Below are positions 48,572 to 61,841 of a stretch of 64,000 bases of DNA, piece after piece. The DNA is from Burkholderia cepacia GG4 (GTDB lineage: Bacteria > Pseudomonadota > Gammaproteobacteria > Burkholderiales > Burkholderiaceae), in the NCBI RefSeq assembly GCF_000292915.1, contig NC_018513.1:1488001-1552000 (forward strand). The letters run 5' to 3'. The notes beneath the pieces are model-generated. The model was not told the origin of the DNA. It made no database searches and was given only the letters and a program-made list of their open reading frames with translations. The translations under genes were made by a program, and so were the position numbers. How positions within the stretch are numbered: position 1 is the first letter of the stretch; every line of letters begins with the position of its first letter.

Positions 48572-51500
48572 GTGCGTCTGAGCTCGATCAAACTCGCTGG
48601 CTTCAAATCCTTTGTCGATCCCACGCATTTCCAGGTTCCGGGCCAGCTTGTCGGCGTGGTGGGCCCGAACGGGTGCGGCAAGTCCAACATCATCGATGCC
48701 GTGCGCTGGGTGCTCGGCGAGTCGCGCGCGTCCGAGCTGCGCGGCGAGTCGATGCAGGACGTGATCTTCAACGGCTCGACCGCCCGCAAGCCCGGCAGCC
48801 GGGCCAGCGTCGAGCTGATCTTCGACAACTCCGACGGCCGCGCGGCCGGCCAGTGGGGCCAGTACGGCGAGATTGCCGTGAAGCGCGTGCTGACGCGCGA
48901 CGGCACGTCGAGCTACTACATCAACAACCTGCCGGCGCGCCGCCGCGACATCCAGGACATCTTCCTCGGCACGGGCCTTGGGCCCCGTGCGTACGCGATC
49001 ATCGGGCAGGGCATGATCGCGCGGATCATCGAGGCGAAGCCGGAAGAGCTGCGCGTGTTCCTCGAGGAAGCCGCGGGCGTGTCGAAGTACAAGGAACGCC
49101 GCCGCGAAACCGAGAACCGTCTGCACGACACGCGCGAGAACCTGACGCGCGTCGAAGACATCGTCCGCGAACTCGGCGCGAACCTCGAGAAGCTCGAGGC
49201 GCAGGCGGTCGTCGCGACCAAGTACAAGGAACTCGTCGCCGACGGCGAGGAGAAGCAGCGCCTGTTGTGGCTGCTGCGCAAGAACGAGGCCGCGGGCGAG
49301 CAGCAGAAGCAGCAGCGCGCGATCGAGCAGGCGCAGATCGACCTCGAGGCGCAGACGGCAAAGCTGCGCGAGGTCGAGTCGCAGCTCGAGACGCTGCGGG
49401 TCGCGCATTACTCGGCGAGCGACGCGATGCAGGGCGCGCAGGGTGCGCTCTACGAGGCGAATGCCGAAGTGAGCCGCCTCGAGGCCGAGATCAAGTTCAT
49501 CGTCGAATCGCGCAATCGCGTGCAGGCGCAGATCGCCGCATTGAACGCGCAGCGCGAGCAATGGCGTGCGCAGGCCGAGAAGGCGCAGGACGAGCTCGAG
49601 GACGCCGAAGAGGCGCGCGCGATGGCCGACGAGAAGGCCGCGCTCGCCGAGGACAATGCGGCCGCGAAGCACGACGCGCTGCCGGCGCTCGAAGCGAAGT
49701 GGCGCGACGCGCAGGCGCAGCTCAACGACGAGCGCGCGCGGATCGCGCAGACCGAACAGTCGCTGAAGCTCGAAGCCGCGCACCAGCGCAATGCCGACCA
49801 GCAGCTCCAGCAGCTTCAGCAGCGCCACGAGCGCCTGAAGTCCGAGGCGGGCGGGCTCGACGCACCGGACGAGGCGCAGCTCGAAGAGTTGCGCATGCAG
49901 CTCGCCGAGCAGGAAGAGATCCTCGCCGAAGCGCAGGCACGCCTTACCGATGCACAGGAAACGGTGCCGCGCCTCGACGGCGAACGCCGTGCGGCACAGG
50001 AGCGCGTGCAGGCCGAAAGCGCACAGATCCACCAGCTCGAGGCACGGCTCGCCGCGCTCAAGCAGCTGCAGGAGAACGTGCAGACCGAAGGCAAGATCCA
50101 GCCGTGGCTCGACAAGCACGAACTCGGCGCGCTGCCGCGTCTGTGGAAGAAGCTGCACGTCGAACCGGGCTGGGAAGCGGCGCTCGAGGCGGTGCTGCGC
50201 GAGCGCCTCGCCGCGCTCGAAGTGTCGAATCTCGACTGGGTGAAGGCGTTCGCGACCGACGCGCCGCCCGCGAAGCTCGCGTTCTACGCGCCGCCCGCGG
50301 CGGGTGAGGCGCCTGCCGTCGCGGCCGGGCTGCGCCCGGTGCTGTCGCTCCTGCGCATCGACGATGCGGGCATCCGCGCGGTGCTGAATGACTGGCTCGG
50401 CAACGTGTATGTCGCCGACGACGTCGCGCAGGCGCTCGCGACGCGCGCGCAACTGCCGGCGGGCGGCGCGTTCGTCGTCAAGGCCGGCCACATCGTCACG
50501 CGGGTCGGCGTGCAACTGTACGCGGCCGATTCGGAACAGGCCGGGATGCTGGCCCGCCAGCAGGAAATCGAGAACCTGTCGCGCCAGGTGCGCGCGCAGG
50601 CGCTGCTTGCCGACGAGGCCCGGACGGCCGCCGTGCGGGCGGAAGCCGCGCACACGCAGGCCACGCAGGCGCTCGGCGACGTGCGCGCGCAGGCCGAACG
50701 CGCGACGCAGCGCGTGCATGCGTTGCAGATGGACGTGCTGAAGCTCGCGCAGGCGCATGAACGCTACACGCAGCGCAGCACGCAGATCCGCGAGGAGCTC
50801 GAGGAAATCGGCGCGCAGATCGACGAGCAGCGCGCACTGCGCGCGGAATCGGAAGCGAACTTCGAGCGCTTCGATGGCGAGCTCGCGGAACTGCAGGCGC
50901 GCTTCGAGGACAACCAGCTCGCGTTCGAAGCGCTCGACGAATCGCTGACGCAGGCGCGCCAGGAAGCCCGCGACCTCGAGCGCGGCGCGAACGACGCGCG
51001 CTTCGCCGCGCGCAATGCTGTCACGCGGATCGACGAGCTCAAGCGCAGCATCCAGGTCGCGCACGAGCAGAGCGAACGCGTCGCGGCGTCGCTGGAGGAC
51101 GCGCGCGCCGAACTCGAGACGATCAACGAGCAGACCGCGCACACGGGCTTGCAGGACGCGCTCGAAATTCGCGCGGTGAAGGAAGAGGCGCTGCAGGCCG
51201 CGCGGATCGAACTCGACGACCTGACCGCGAAGCTGCGCGCCTCGGACGAGCAGCGTCTCGTGGCCGAGCGCTCGCTGCAGCCGCTGCGCGACCGCATCAC
51301 CGAATTGCAGCTGAAGGAGCAGGCCGCGCGCCTGTCCGTCGAGCAGTTCGCCGAGCAGCTCGCGACGGCCGAGGTCGACGAGGCCGCGCTGTCCGCGAAG
51401 CTGACGGCGGACCTGAAGCCGTCGTACCTGCAGGGCGAAGTCACGCGCCTGAACAACGCGATCAACGCGCTCGGCCCGGTGAACATGGCCGCGCTCGACG

Positions 51501-52084
51501 AACTGAAGGCCGCCAGCGAGCGCAAGGTGTTCCTCGATGCGCAGTCGGCCGACCTGATCGACGCGATCACGACGCTCGAGGACGCGATCCACAAGATCGA
51601 CCAGGAAACCCGCACGTTGCTGCAGGGCACCTTCGACGAGGTCAACCGTCACTTCAGCGACCTGTTCCCGCGGCTGTTCGGCGGCGGCCAGGCGAAGCTG
51701 ATCATGACGGGCGACGAAATCCTCGATGCCGGCGTGCAGGTGATGGCGCAGCCGCCCGGCAAGAAGAACGCGACCATCCACCTGCTGTCGGGTGGCGAAA
51801 AGGCGCTGACCGCCACCGCACTGGTGTTCGCGATGTTCCAGTTGAACCCGGCGCCGTTCTGTCTGCTCGACGAGGTCGACGCGCCGCTCGACGACGCGAA
51901 CACCGAGCGTTTCGCGAATCTCGTGCGCGCGATGTCCGACAAGACGCAGTTCCTGTTCATCTCGCACAACAAGATCGCGATGGAGATGGCGCAACAGCTG
52001 ATCGGCGTGACGATGCAGGAGCAGGGCGTGTCGCGGATCGTCGCGGTGGACATGGAAACCGCCGCGGGTTTTGCCCAGAATTGA
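48572..52084 (+). CDS. smc: Chromosome partition protein SMC
   Basis: A 1170-residue condensin ATPase. Walker A GPNGCGKSN (31-39) is in the N-terminal head. Two long coiled-coil arms (about 170-510 and 660-1000) flank a hinge (about 510-650). The C-terminal head has LLSGGEKALTA (about 1071) and Walker B FCLLDEVDAPLDDAN (about 1097). The start is a GTG at 48572, giving MRLSSIKLAGFKSF. SMC organises and segregates the chromosome. It is followed by zipA and ligA, a conserved proteobacterial order. No scpA or scpB is in the window. Confidence 0.96.
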   Translation: MRLSSIKLAGFKSFVDPTHFQVPGQLVGVVGPNGCGKSNIIDAVRWVLGESRASELRGESMQDVIFNGSTARKPGSRASVELIFDNSDGRAAGQWGQYGEIAVKRVLTRDGTSSYYINNLPARRRDIQDIFLGTGLGPRAYAIIGQGMIARIIEAKPEELRVFLEEAAGVSKYKERRRETENRLHDTRENLTRVEDIVRELGANLEKLEAQAVVATKYKELVADGEEKQRLLWLLRKNEAAGEQQKQQRAIEQAQIDLEAQTAKLREVESQLETLRVAHYSASDAMQGAQGALYEANAEVSRLEAEIKFIVESRNRVQAQIAALNAQREQWRAQAEKAQDELEDAEEARAMADEKAALAEDNAAAKHDALPALEAKWRDAQAQLNDERARIAQTEQSLKLEAAHQRNADQQLQQLQQRHERLKSEAGGLDAPDEAQLEELRMQLAEQEEILAEAQARLTDAQETVPRLDGERRAAQERVQAESAQIHQLEARLAALKQLQENVQTEGKIQPWLDKHELGALPRLWKKLHVEPGWEAALEAVLRERLAALEVSNLDWVKAFATDAPPAKLAFYAPPAAGEAPAVAAGLRPVLSLLRIDDAGIRAVLNDWLGNVYVADDVAQALATRAQLPAGGAFVVKAGHIVTRVGVQLYAADSEQAGMLARQQEIENLSRQVRAQALLADEARTAAVRAEAAHTQATQALGDVRAQAERATQRVHALQMDVLKLAQAHERYTQRSTQIREELEEIGAQIDEQRALRAESEANFERFDGELAELQARFEDNQLAFEALDESLTQARQEARDLERGANDARFAARNAVTRIDELKRSIQVAHEQSERVAASLEDARAELETINEQTAHTGLQDALEIRAVKEEALQAARIELDDLTAKLRASDEQRLVAERSLQPLRDRITELQLKEQAARLSVEQFAEQLATAEVDEAALSAKLTADLKPSYLQGEVTRLNNAINALGPVNMAALDELKAASERKVFLDAQSADLIDAITTLEDAIHKIDQETRTLLQGTFDEVNRHFSDLFPRLFGGGQAKLIMTGDEILDAGVQVMAQPPGKKNATIHLLSGGEKALTATALVFAMFQLNPAPFCLLDEVDAPLDDANTERFANLVRAMSDKTQFLFISHNKIAMEMAQQLIGVTMQEQGVSRIVAVDMETAAGFAQN

Positions 52085-52169
52085 CGTTTGACGAAACCGG
52101 ACCGCGTTCGCGCGGCGCATGGGCGCCCGTTCGCGGATCCGTCGAAAAAGAATTGCTGATGGAGCGTGC

Positions 52170-53477
52170 ATGGACGAGTTGACACTCGGTTTGATCGGCG
52201 CGGGCGCCGTCGTGGTGGGCGGCGTCGTGGTCTACAACGCGTGGCAGGGCGCGAAGGTGCGGCGCAGGATGCCGCGCCCGATGCCGGAGGAAGCGGCCGA
52301 GGCGATGAATCGCCCCGAGCGCGACGATGAACTGCCGTTCATCGAGCCGGTGCGCCAGCCTGCGCGCCGCGAGCCCGCGGCGCCCGCAGCGGCGCCGGCG
52401 GCCGCCCCGAGCGCGCCGGTCGAAGCTGCGCGCGTCGAGCCGACCTTCGGCGGCGCGGCGCCTGCCGACATGCCGGCCGATCTGCAGGCCGAGGCTACCG
52501 GGGTCGACACGCCGCTGGAGTTGAACGGGTCGACCGAGCAAGCCGTCGCCGACGGGGCGGTAGCCGCTGCGCAGGAAGCGCCGGCCGCCGCTGCGCCGAA
52601 CGAACCGGCCGAACCGGCTGAACCCGTGCTGCCGGCCGCGACGACGATTTCGTCGGCGCCTCCGGCGATCGTCGACCGCCGGATCGACTGCATCGTGCCG
52701 ATTCGCCTCGGTGCGTCTCTGCCGGGCGACAAGATCCTGCCGGCCGCGCAGCGGCTGCGCCGCGCAGGCAGCAAGCCCGTGCATATCGAAGGCAAGCCGG
52801 AGGGCGGCCAGTGGGAGCTGCTGCAGAACGGCGTGCGCTATGAAGAGCTGCGCGCGGCCGCGCAGCTCGCGAACCGCAGCGGCGCGCTGAACGAGCTCGA
52901 GTTCTCCGAGTTCGTCACGGGCGTCCAGCAGTTCGCCGACACGATCGACGGCGCACCGGAATTCCCGGACATGATGGAGACGGTCGCGATGGCGCGCGAA
53001 CTCGACGCCTTCGCCGCGCAGTGCGACGCACAACTGTCGATCAACGTGATGTCGGACGGCGCGCCGTGGTCGGCGAACTACGTGCAGGCCATCGCATCGC
53101 AGGACGGGCTGCTGCTGTCGCGCGACGGCACGCGTTTCGTGAAGCTCGACGCGAAGCAGAACCCGGTGTTCATGCTGCAGTTCGGCGACACGAACTTCCT
53201 GCGCGACGACCTGACGTACAAGGGCGGCAACATGATCACGCTGGTGCTCGACGTGCCCGTTGCCGAAGAGGACATCCTGCCGTTCCGGCTGATGTGCGAC
53301 TACGCGAAGTCGCTGTCCGAGCGGATCGGTGCGCGGGTCGTCGACGATTCGCGCCGGCCGCTGCCGGAATCGACCCTGGTCGCGATCGACCAGCAACTGA
53401 TGAAGCTGTACGCGAAGCTCGAGGAAGCGGGCATCCCGGCCGGTTCGCCGGTCACGCGCCGCCTCTTCAGCCAGTAA
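52170..53477 (+). CDS. zipA: Cell division protein ZipA
   Basis: A 435-residue protein. An N-terminal membrane anchor (about 4-23, LTLGLIGAGAVVVGGVVVYNAW) is followed by a long Pro/Ala/Glu-rich linker (about 30-175) and a C-terminal ZipA domain (about 185-420) that binds FtsZ. The start at 52170 has a GGAG ribosome site. The linker is typical in length for betaproteobacteria. It sits between smc and ligA. Two hairpins without T-tracts follow. Confidence 0.92.
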   Translation: MDELTLGLIGAGAVVVGGVVVYNAWQGAKVRRRMPRPMPEEAAEAMNRPERDDELPFIEPVRQPARREPAAPAAAPAAAPSAPVEAARVEPTFGGAAPADMPADLQAEATGVDTPLELNGSTEQAVADGAVAAAQEAPAAAAPNEPAEPAEPVLPAATTISSAPPAIVDRRIDCIVPIRLGASLPGDKILPAAQRLRRAGSKPVHIEGKPEGGQWELLQNGVRYEELRAAAQLANRSGALNELEFSEFVTGVQQFADTIDGAPEFPDMMETVAMARELDAFAAQCDAQLSINVMSDGAPWSANYVQAIASQDGLLLSRDGTRFVKLDAKQNPVFMLQFGDTNFLRDDLTYKGGNMITLVLDVPVAEEDILPFRLMCDYAKSLSERIGARVVDDSRRPLPESTLVAIDQQLMKLYAKLEEAGIPAGSPVTRRLFSQ

Positions 53478-56248
<2,771 letters not shown>

Positions 56249-56310
56249 TCGGCACGCGGATGCCCGCGCGGCGTGACGCGCCGTCGTAGTGCCGGAATGT
56301 ACCGGAAATG

Positions 56311-56336
56311 AAAAAGCCCGCTTGCGCGGGCTTTTT
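56311..56336. terminator. Bidirectional terminator between def and the RluF-like gene
   Basis: Stem AAAAAGCCCG/CGGGCTTTTT with loop CTTGCG, with T on both strands (by symmetry). It can end def on the plus strand and the RluF-like gene on the minus strand. Confidence 0.85.
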
Positions 56337-56366
56337 CGTTGCATGGCACGCTGCGCGTGCCCGCGG

Positions 56367-58001
56367 TCAGAACGATTCGTCGGCCGACAGATAGCGCCAT
56401 TGCCCTTGCGGCAGCGCGCCCAGCATCACGCGGCCCATCCGCACGCGCTTCAGGCCGATCACTTCGAGGCCGACCAGCTCGCACATGCGACGGATCTGGC
56501 GCTTCTTGCCTTCGCGCAGCACGAAACGCAACTGCTCGCCGTTCTGCCAGCTCACCATCGCGGGCTTCAGCGCGACGCCGTCGAGTTCGAGCCCGTGGCG
56601 CAGCTTCGCGAGCGATTCCGCGGGGAAATGCTGGTCGATGTCGATCAGCATTTCGCCGAAGCGCACGCGCACCAGGTACTCCTTGTCGATGTCCGACTGT
56701 TCGCCGATCAGTTGCTTCGCGATCCGGCCGTTCTGCGTCAGCACGAGCAGGCCGGTCGAATCGATGTCGAGCCGGCCGGCCGGCGCGAGCGCGTGCAGAT
56801 GCTGCGGCGAGAAGCGCATTGGCGAACGGTCGCCGCTCCACTGGTTGGCGCGCGTGATCAGCACCGACGCCGGCTCGTAGCCGTCTTCTGCCTGACCCGA
56901 CACATAGCCGACCGGCTTGTGCAGCAGGATCGTCACCTGCGCGGCCTGCGCGGCGCTCGCGCGCTCGTCGATCTCGATCTTCTGGTCCGGGCGGACCTTG
57001 GTGCCGAGCGTATCGATGCGCTCGCCGTCGACGAGCACCCAGCCCTTTTCGATCCATTCGTCGGCTTCGCGGCGCGAGCACAAGCCGAGCTCGGACATGC
57101 GCTTCGACAGGCGCATCAGGCCCGTTTCGTCGCCGTGATCGATGTCGGCGGCGCGGCGCTTGACGGGTTGCGCGGTCTTCAGCGGGGCGCCGGCTGCCTT
57201 GTCGCGATAGGGCGCGCGTGCACCGCCTTCGGCGCCTGCGCGGCGCGGTCGTGCATCGTCGTCGCTGCGGCGTGCCGGGCGGTCGCCGAAGCTGCGCTTC
57301 GGCGCATCGCCGGTTGCCTTGTCGCGATAGGGCGCACGTGCACCGCCTTCGGCGCCTGCGCGGCGCGGGCGTGCGTCGTCGTCGCGGCGTGCCGGGCGAT
57401 CGCCGAAGCTGCGCTTCGGCGCATCGCCGGTTGCCTTGTCGCGATAGGGCGCGCGTGCGCCACCTTCGGCACCTGCGCGGCGCGGGCGTGCATCGTCGTC
57501 GCTGCGGCGTGCCGGGCGGTCGCCGAAGCTGCGCTTCGGCGCATCGCCGGTTGCCTTGTCGCGATAGGGCGCGCGTGCACCGCCTTCGGCACCTGCGCGG
57601 CGCGGGCGTGCATCGTCGTCGCTGCGGCGTGCCGGGCGATCGGCCGGCGGGCGGCGGTCGCCGAAGCTGCGCTTCGCGCCTTCGCCGGCCGCATTGTCGC
57701 GATAAGGGGCGCGGCCGCCCGGTTTCGCATCACCGCCGCGATAGCCGCGTTCGGCACCGCCGTCACGCGGAGCGCGCTGCGCCGGCGCGCGATCCGCGCC
57801 CGGGCGCTCCGCACCGCGCGGTTTGAATGCGCGTTCACCGGCGGCTGCCGGTGCGGCCGCCTTTTTCGGGCGCGCGGGCTTGTCGGCCGCGGACGGTGCG
57901 GCGGGGCGCACCGCCTTGCGGGCGACGAGGCTGCCGGAGCGGACAGGGGCGCGGGTCGGCGACGCCGGCTTCGGATTCTTGACGGTTAATTTGGTGCGCA
58001 T
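56367..58001 (-). CDS. RluF-like pseudouridine synthase with repetitive N-terminal extension
   Basis: A 544-residue protein. The C-terminal part (about 290-544) has an S4 RNA-binding domain ([22 protein letters not shown]) and a pseudouridine synthase domain with catalytic Asp412 in [11 protein letters not shown], plus KKRQIRRMC. The pattern is closest to RluF/RsuA-family enzymes that modify 23S rRNA. The first 280 or so residues are Arg/Asp/Gly-rich and contain about four repeats of 39 to 46 residues, absent from E. coli RluF and typical of an RNA-binding disordered tail. It lies 16 bp after glnD and ends the map-glnD operon. Confidence 0.9.
   Translation of the reverse strand: MRTKLTVKNPKPASPTRAPVRSGSLVARKAVRPAAPSAADKPARPKKAAAPAAAGERAFKPRGAERPGADRAPAQRAPRDGGAERGYRGGDAKPGGRAPYRDNAAGEGAKRSFGDRRPPADRPARRSDDDARPRRAGAEGGARAPYRDKATGDAPKRSFGDRPARRSDDDARPRRAGAEGGARAPYRDKATGDAPKRSFGDRPARRDDDARPRRAGAEGGARAPYRDKATGDAPKRSFGDRPARRSDDDARPRRAGAEGGARAPYRDKAAGAPLKTAQPVKRRAADIDHGDETGLMRLSKRMSELGLCSRREADEWIEKGWVLVDGERIDTLGTKVRPDQKIEIDERASAAQAAQVTILLHKPVGYVSGQAEDGYEPASVLITRANQWSGDRSPMRFSPQHLHALAPAGRLDIDSTGLLVLTQNGRIAKQLIGEQSDIDKEYLVRVRFGEMLIDIDQHFPAESLAKLRHGLELDGVALKPAMVSWQNGEQLRFVLREGKKRQIRRMCELVGLEVIGLKRVRMGRVMLGALPQGQWRYLSADESF
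57179..57712 (-). repeat. Coding minisatellite of about 120 bp in the RluF-like gene
   Basis: Four head-to-tail repeats encode a 40-residue unit ([19 protein letters not shown], then [21 protein letters not shown]). One copy lacks a codon (39 residues) and the first is longer (about 46 residues, with an extra RPPAD). DNA units are nearly identical in the middle three. The reading frame is kept throughout, since the units are multiples of three bases. Confidence 0.92.
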
Positions 58002-58017
58002 AAACGCTGTGATTCAT

Positions 58018-60594
58018 TCAGACTGCGATCGCGCGCAGCAATTCGGTTTCGAGCTGGATCTGCAGGCGGTTGTCGGACAGGCCGGCACCGTCGAGCAGGA
58101 AGATGTCCTCGACGCGTTCGCCGAGCGTATTGATCCGCGCCGCGTGGACGCCGACCTGATGCTCGGCCAGGACGCGCGCGATCGAATAGAGAAGGCCCGG
58201 CCGGTCGTTGGCGGACACGGACAGGATGTAGTACTGGCCGCGCTCGTCGGCCCGGAGGTCGACGCGCGGCGTGATCGGAAACGTCCGGGACAGCCGCGAC
58301 AGGCGGCCCTTGGACGGCTCCGGCAGCGACGCGGTTTCGGCCAGGCGCGTCGCGAGTTGCTGTTCGACGAGATTCGCGATGTCGCGGTAGCGCACGTCGC
58401 GTTCGGTCTGCGTGACGATGAAGTTGTCGAGCGCATAGCCGTGCCGCGTCGTGCTGACGCGCGCATCGAGCACCGACAGCCCGTTGCGGTCGAAGTACGC
58501 GCAGATGCCCGCGAACAGGTCGGGGCGGTCCTTCACGTACACGAGTACCTGCAGTGCGTCGCCGATCGGCGACGGCCGCGCACGGACGATCGCGGTCTCG
58601 GCGTTCACGTGCCGGTACAGCACGCGCGTCTGCCATGCGATGTCGGCCGCATCGTGGCGCAGGAAGAAACCGATGTCGAGCTGATCCCACAGCGCGCGGT
58701 GCGCGTCGTCGGGCACGGTCTCGAGGCGCAGCAGCGCGAGCGCCTGCTCCTGCCGCGATTTCAGTTCCGAATGCGCGTCGGGGTTGGCGCCGCCAAGCAC
58801 CGCGAGCGTGATGCGGTACAGGTCCTCGAGCAGCTTGCCCTTCCACGTGTTCCACACCTTCGGGCTCGTGCCGCGGATATCGGCGACGGTCAGCAGGTAG
58901 AGCGCGGTGAGGTACCGTTCGTTGCCGACGACTTCAGCGAAGCGCTTGATCACTTCCGGATCGCTCGTGTCCTGCTTCTGCGCGACCTGGCTCATCGTCA
59001 GGTGATGCTGGACGAGCCACACGATCAGCGCCGCGTCGTCGCCGGTGATCCCGTGCTCGCGGCAGAAGCGCCGCGCGTCGGTCATCCCGAGCGTCGAGTG
59101 GTCGCCGCCGCGGCCTTTCGCGATGTCGTGGAACAGCGCCGCGACATACAGTACCCACGGCCGCTCGAAATTACCGATCAGCTGGCTGCAGAACGGGTAC
59201 TCGTGCGCATGCTCGGCCACCGCAAACCGGCGTATGTTGCGCAACACCATCAGGATGTGCTGGTCGACCGTGTACACGTGGTACAGGTCGTGCTGCATCT
59301 GGCCGACGATGCGGCGGAAATTCAGCAGGTAGCGGCCGAGCACGCTCGTCTGGTTCATCAGCCGGAACGCATGCGTGATGCCTTCGGGCTGCTGCAGGAT
59401 CTGCATGAACGTGCGGCGGTTCTGCGGATCGCGCCGCCACGTGTTGTTCATGATTTCGCGCGAGTTGTACAGCGCGCGCAGCGTGCGGGCGGACAGGCCC
59501 TTCACGCCGCGGGTCGTCTCGTACAGCAGGAACGCTTCGAGGATCGCGTCCGGATGGCGCTCGAACACGCCGTCGTCGACGATCTCGAGCATGCCCTGCT
59601 TCTCGACGAAGCGATCGGGTGACAGCACGCGCGTGATGCCGCTCGTCGCGGGGAACAGCTGCGCCTCGATGTTCTGGATCAGGATCGTCGCGAGCTGCGT
59701 GACGGCTTTCGCGGCCCAGTAGTAGCGGCGCATCAGCTGTTCGCTTGCGCGCTTGGCCTGCGTCGGCCGGTAGCCGAAGCTCTCGGCCGCCTGCGTCTGC
59801 AGGTCGAACACGAGCATGTCCTGGCGGCGGCCGGCGATCACGTGCAGCCGCGCGCGCAGCGTCTTCAGGAATCCTTCGTTGCGGCGCAATTCACGCGCCT
59901 CGCGCTCGGTGATGAGGCCGCGCGTATCGAGTTCGCGCCAGCTGCTGCCGAAGCCGGCCGCGCGCGCGATCCACAGGATCGTCTGCAGGTCGCGCAGCCC
60001 GCCGGGGCTTTCCTTCACGTTCGGCTCGAGGCTGTACGGCGTGTCCTGGAACTTCGCGTGGCGCTGCCGCATCTCGAGCACCTTCGCGGTGAAGAACGCG
60101 CGCGCGTCGAGCGCCTCGTGATACCGCACGGTGAAGCGCTCGAACAGTGCGGTGCTGCCGACGATGCGGCGCGCTTCGAGCAGCGAGGTCTGCACCGTGA
60201 CGTCCTGCGACGCTTCCTCGATGCATTGCGCGACCGTGCGCACGCTGCTGCCGATCTCGAGGCCGAGATCCCACGCCATCCCGATGAAGCGCTCGATGCG
60301 CGCGTCGAGCGCCGGGTCGTGCGCATCCGGCAGCAGCACGAGGATGTCGACGTCGGAATGGGGTGCGAGCTCGCCGCGCCCGTAGCCGCCGACGGCGACG
60401 AGCGCGAGCGTCGCGGGTAGCCCGCAGTCGTCCCACACGCGCTTGAGCGCTTCGTCGGTGAGTTTCGACAGCGCGTGCATCAGCGACGCGACGTTCGTCG
60501 CGCTGCGAAAGCGCTCGAGCATGTCGGTCTTGGCGGCCTTGAATTCGGCGCGCCGCGACAGCGCTTCGGGCGAGGGGGCGGCGTGAGCGCTCAT
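58018..60594 (-). CDS. glnD: Bifunctional PII uridylyltransferase/uridylyl-removing enzyme
   Basis: An 858-residue nitrogen sensor that modifies PII (GlnB/GlnK). The nucleotidyltransferase domain has [17 protein letters not shown] (69-85, with Asp81 and Asp83). An HD domain follows ([13 protein letters not shown], near 490), then two ACT domains (about 680-760 and 785-858) that sense glutamine. Length is normal for GlnD. It lies 51 bp after map and 16 bp before the RluF-like gene. Confidence 0.96.
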   Translation of the reverse strand: MSAHAAPSPEALSRRAEFKAAKTDMLERFRSATNVASLMHALSKLTDEALKRVWDDCGLPATLALVAVGGYGRGELAPHSDVDILVLLPDAHDPALDARIERFIGMAWDLGLEIGSSVRTVAQCIEEASQDVTVQTSLLEARRIVGSTALFERFTVRYHEALDARAFFTAKVLEMRQRHAKFQDTPYSLEPNVKESPGGLRDLQTILWIARAAGFGSSWRELDTRGLITEREARELRRNEGFLKTLRARLHVIAGRRQDMLVFDLQTQAAESFGYRPTQAKRASEQLMRRYYWAAKAVTQLATILIQNIEAQLFPATSGITRVLSPDRFVEKQGMLEIVDDGVFERHPDAILEAFLLYETTRGVKGLSARTLRALYNSREIMNNTWRRDPQNRRTFMQILQQPEGITHAFRLMNQTSVLGRYLLNFRRIVGQMQHDLYHVYTVDQHILMVLRNIRRFAVAEHAHEYPFCSQLIGNFERPWVLYVAALFHDIAKGRGGDHSTLGMTDARRFCREHGITGDDAALIVWLVQHHLTMSQVAQKQDTSDPEVIKRFAEVVGNERYLTALYLLTVADIRGTSPKVWNTWKGKLLEDLYRITLAVLGGANPDAHSELKSRQEQALALLRLETVPDDAHRALWDQLDIGFFLRHDAADIAWQTRVLYRHVNAETAIVRARPSPIGDALQVLVYVKDRPDLFAGICAYFDRNGLSVLDARVSTTRHGYALDNFIVTQTERDVRYRDIANLVEQQLATRLAETASLPEPSKGRLSRLSRTFPITPRVDLRADERGQYYILSVSANDRPGLLYSIARVLAEHQVGVHAARINTLGERVEDIFLLDGAGLSDNRLQIQLETELLRAIAV

Positions 60595-60645
60595 GGGCGG
60601 TCGTTCAGGTGCAGGGGCGGGTGGGGCAGGCTGGCGCGATGGCGC

Positions 60646-61461
60646 TCAGACCGCGGCGGCCGGTTGCGCGAACACCGGACGCGCCGGCGTGCCGGCCGAT
60701 ACGGTCAGCACTTCGTAGCCCGTCTCGGTGACGAGCACCGTGTGCTCCCATTGCGCGGACAGGCTGCGGTCGCGCGTCTTGACCGTCCACTGGTCGGGCA
60801 TAGTGCGGATGTCGCGCTTGCCGGCGTTGATCATCGGCTCGATCGTGAAGATCATCCCGGCCTTCAGCTCGATGCCGGTGCCCGGACGGCCGTAGTGGAC
60901 GACCTGCGGATCCTCGTGGAACACCGTGCCGATGCCGTGCCCGCAGTATTCGCGCACGACGCTGTAGCCTTGCGCTTCCGCATGCTTCTGGATCGCGTAG
61001 CCGATGTCGCCGAGGTGCGCGCCGGGCTTGACCTGGTCGATGCCGAGCCACATGCACTCGTAGGTGGTCTGCACGAGGCGCTTCGCCAGGATCGAGCCTT
61101 CGCCGACGATGAACATCCGGCTGGTGTCGCCGAAGTAGCCGTTCTTGATCACGGTGATGTCGATGTTCAGCGCGTCGCCGTTCTTGATCACCTTCTCGCC
61201 GGGAATGCCGTGGCAGATCACGTCGTTGACCGAGATGCAGGTGGCCTTCGGGTACGGCGGATAGCCGGGCGGCTGGTAGTTCAGCGGCGCGGGGACCGTG
61301 CCCTGTTCGTTGAGCATGAACTCGTGGCAGAGCCGGTCGAGTTCGGCCGTCGTGACGCCCGCGACGACGTGCGGCGTGATGAAGTCGAGCACTTCGCTCG
61401 CGAGACGGCAGGCGACGCGCATCTCGGCGATGTCGTGTTCGTTTTTGAGCGTAATAGCCAT
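60646..61461 (-). CDS. map: Type I methionine aminopeptidase
   Basis: A 271-residue enzyme that removes N-terminal Met. The metal ligands are visible: DITVIKNGYFGDTSRMF (two Asp), GHGIG with His, and Glu near the C-terminal FTIEPMI and WEHT segments. Length fits type Ia. It is the first gene of the map-glnD-RluF operon and is divergent from rpsB with a 380-bp spacer. The map-rpsB neighbourhood is conserved in many proteobacteria. Confidence 0.96.
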   Translation of the reverse strand: MAITLKNEHDIAEMRVACRLASEVLDFITPHVVAGVTTAELDRLCHEFMLNEQGTVPAPLNYQPPGYPPYPKATCISVNDVICHGIPGEKVIKNGDALNIDITVIKNGYFGDTSRMFIVGEGSILAKRLVQTTYECMWLGIDQVKPGAHLGDIGYAIQKHAEAQGYSVVREYCGHGIGTVFHEDPQVVHYGRPGTGIELKAGMIFTIEPMINAGKRDIRTMPDQWTVKTRDRSLSAQWEHTVLVTETGYEVLTVSAGTPARPVFAQPAAAV

Positions 61462-61841
61462 CGAGGTATGCCTGGAATGCGGTGAATTGACGGATTATCG
61501 CACCTTATGGCGGGCCTCGCAGCCCCTGCTGGCGGCGCGGATGCGGGTTTTCGCGGATTGTCCGGCCGGCTGCCGCGCGGCAAGCGAAAGTGCCGGGCGA
61601 CTTGAGAGCCGACAAATCGGCGTGCTATACTCTTTGGCTAAGTCGACATCCAAATGCCGAACGTGCCCCGTCTTGGGGGTGGCATGGCGATGAAAGGCTT
61701 GCGGCACGGGCATTTTCGCACGTGTCGAATCGCAAGCCGGCGCAACCAGGGTGCCGGCCGCGCGGAACGAAGGTCCTTCGGGGCGCGTTCGCGCGGCGGT
61801 ACGGCAGCCGGCTTAAGACCCAACCCTCGTGGAGAATTTAC
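61462..61841. other. Divergent map-rpsB spacer with the rpsB leader
   Basis: A 380-bp non-coding spacer. It holds the rpsB promoter (61602-61631), the rpsB 5' leader of about 205 nt, and by inference the map promoter. A stem GGCTTGCG/CGCAAGCC (61696-61703 with 61731-61738) is in the leader. A plus-strand frame opening at 61654 runs into rpsB out of frame and is not a gene. Confidence 0.55.
61602..61631 (+). promoter_or_regulatory. rpsB promoter
   Basis: TTGAGA at 61602-61607 and TATACT at 61626-61631 with an 18-bp spacer. The transcript would have a leader of about 205 nt. Confidence 0.7.

Noticed and set aside
48263..52171. 1302-codon minus-strand frame opposite smc
   Set aside because: A shadow frame caused by high GC at third codon positions, with low-complexity Leu/Arg content and no motifs.
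57179..57712. Regular repeats that might be a CRISPR array
   Set aside because: Units are about 120 bp, in frame and coding, with no unique spacers.
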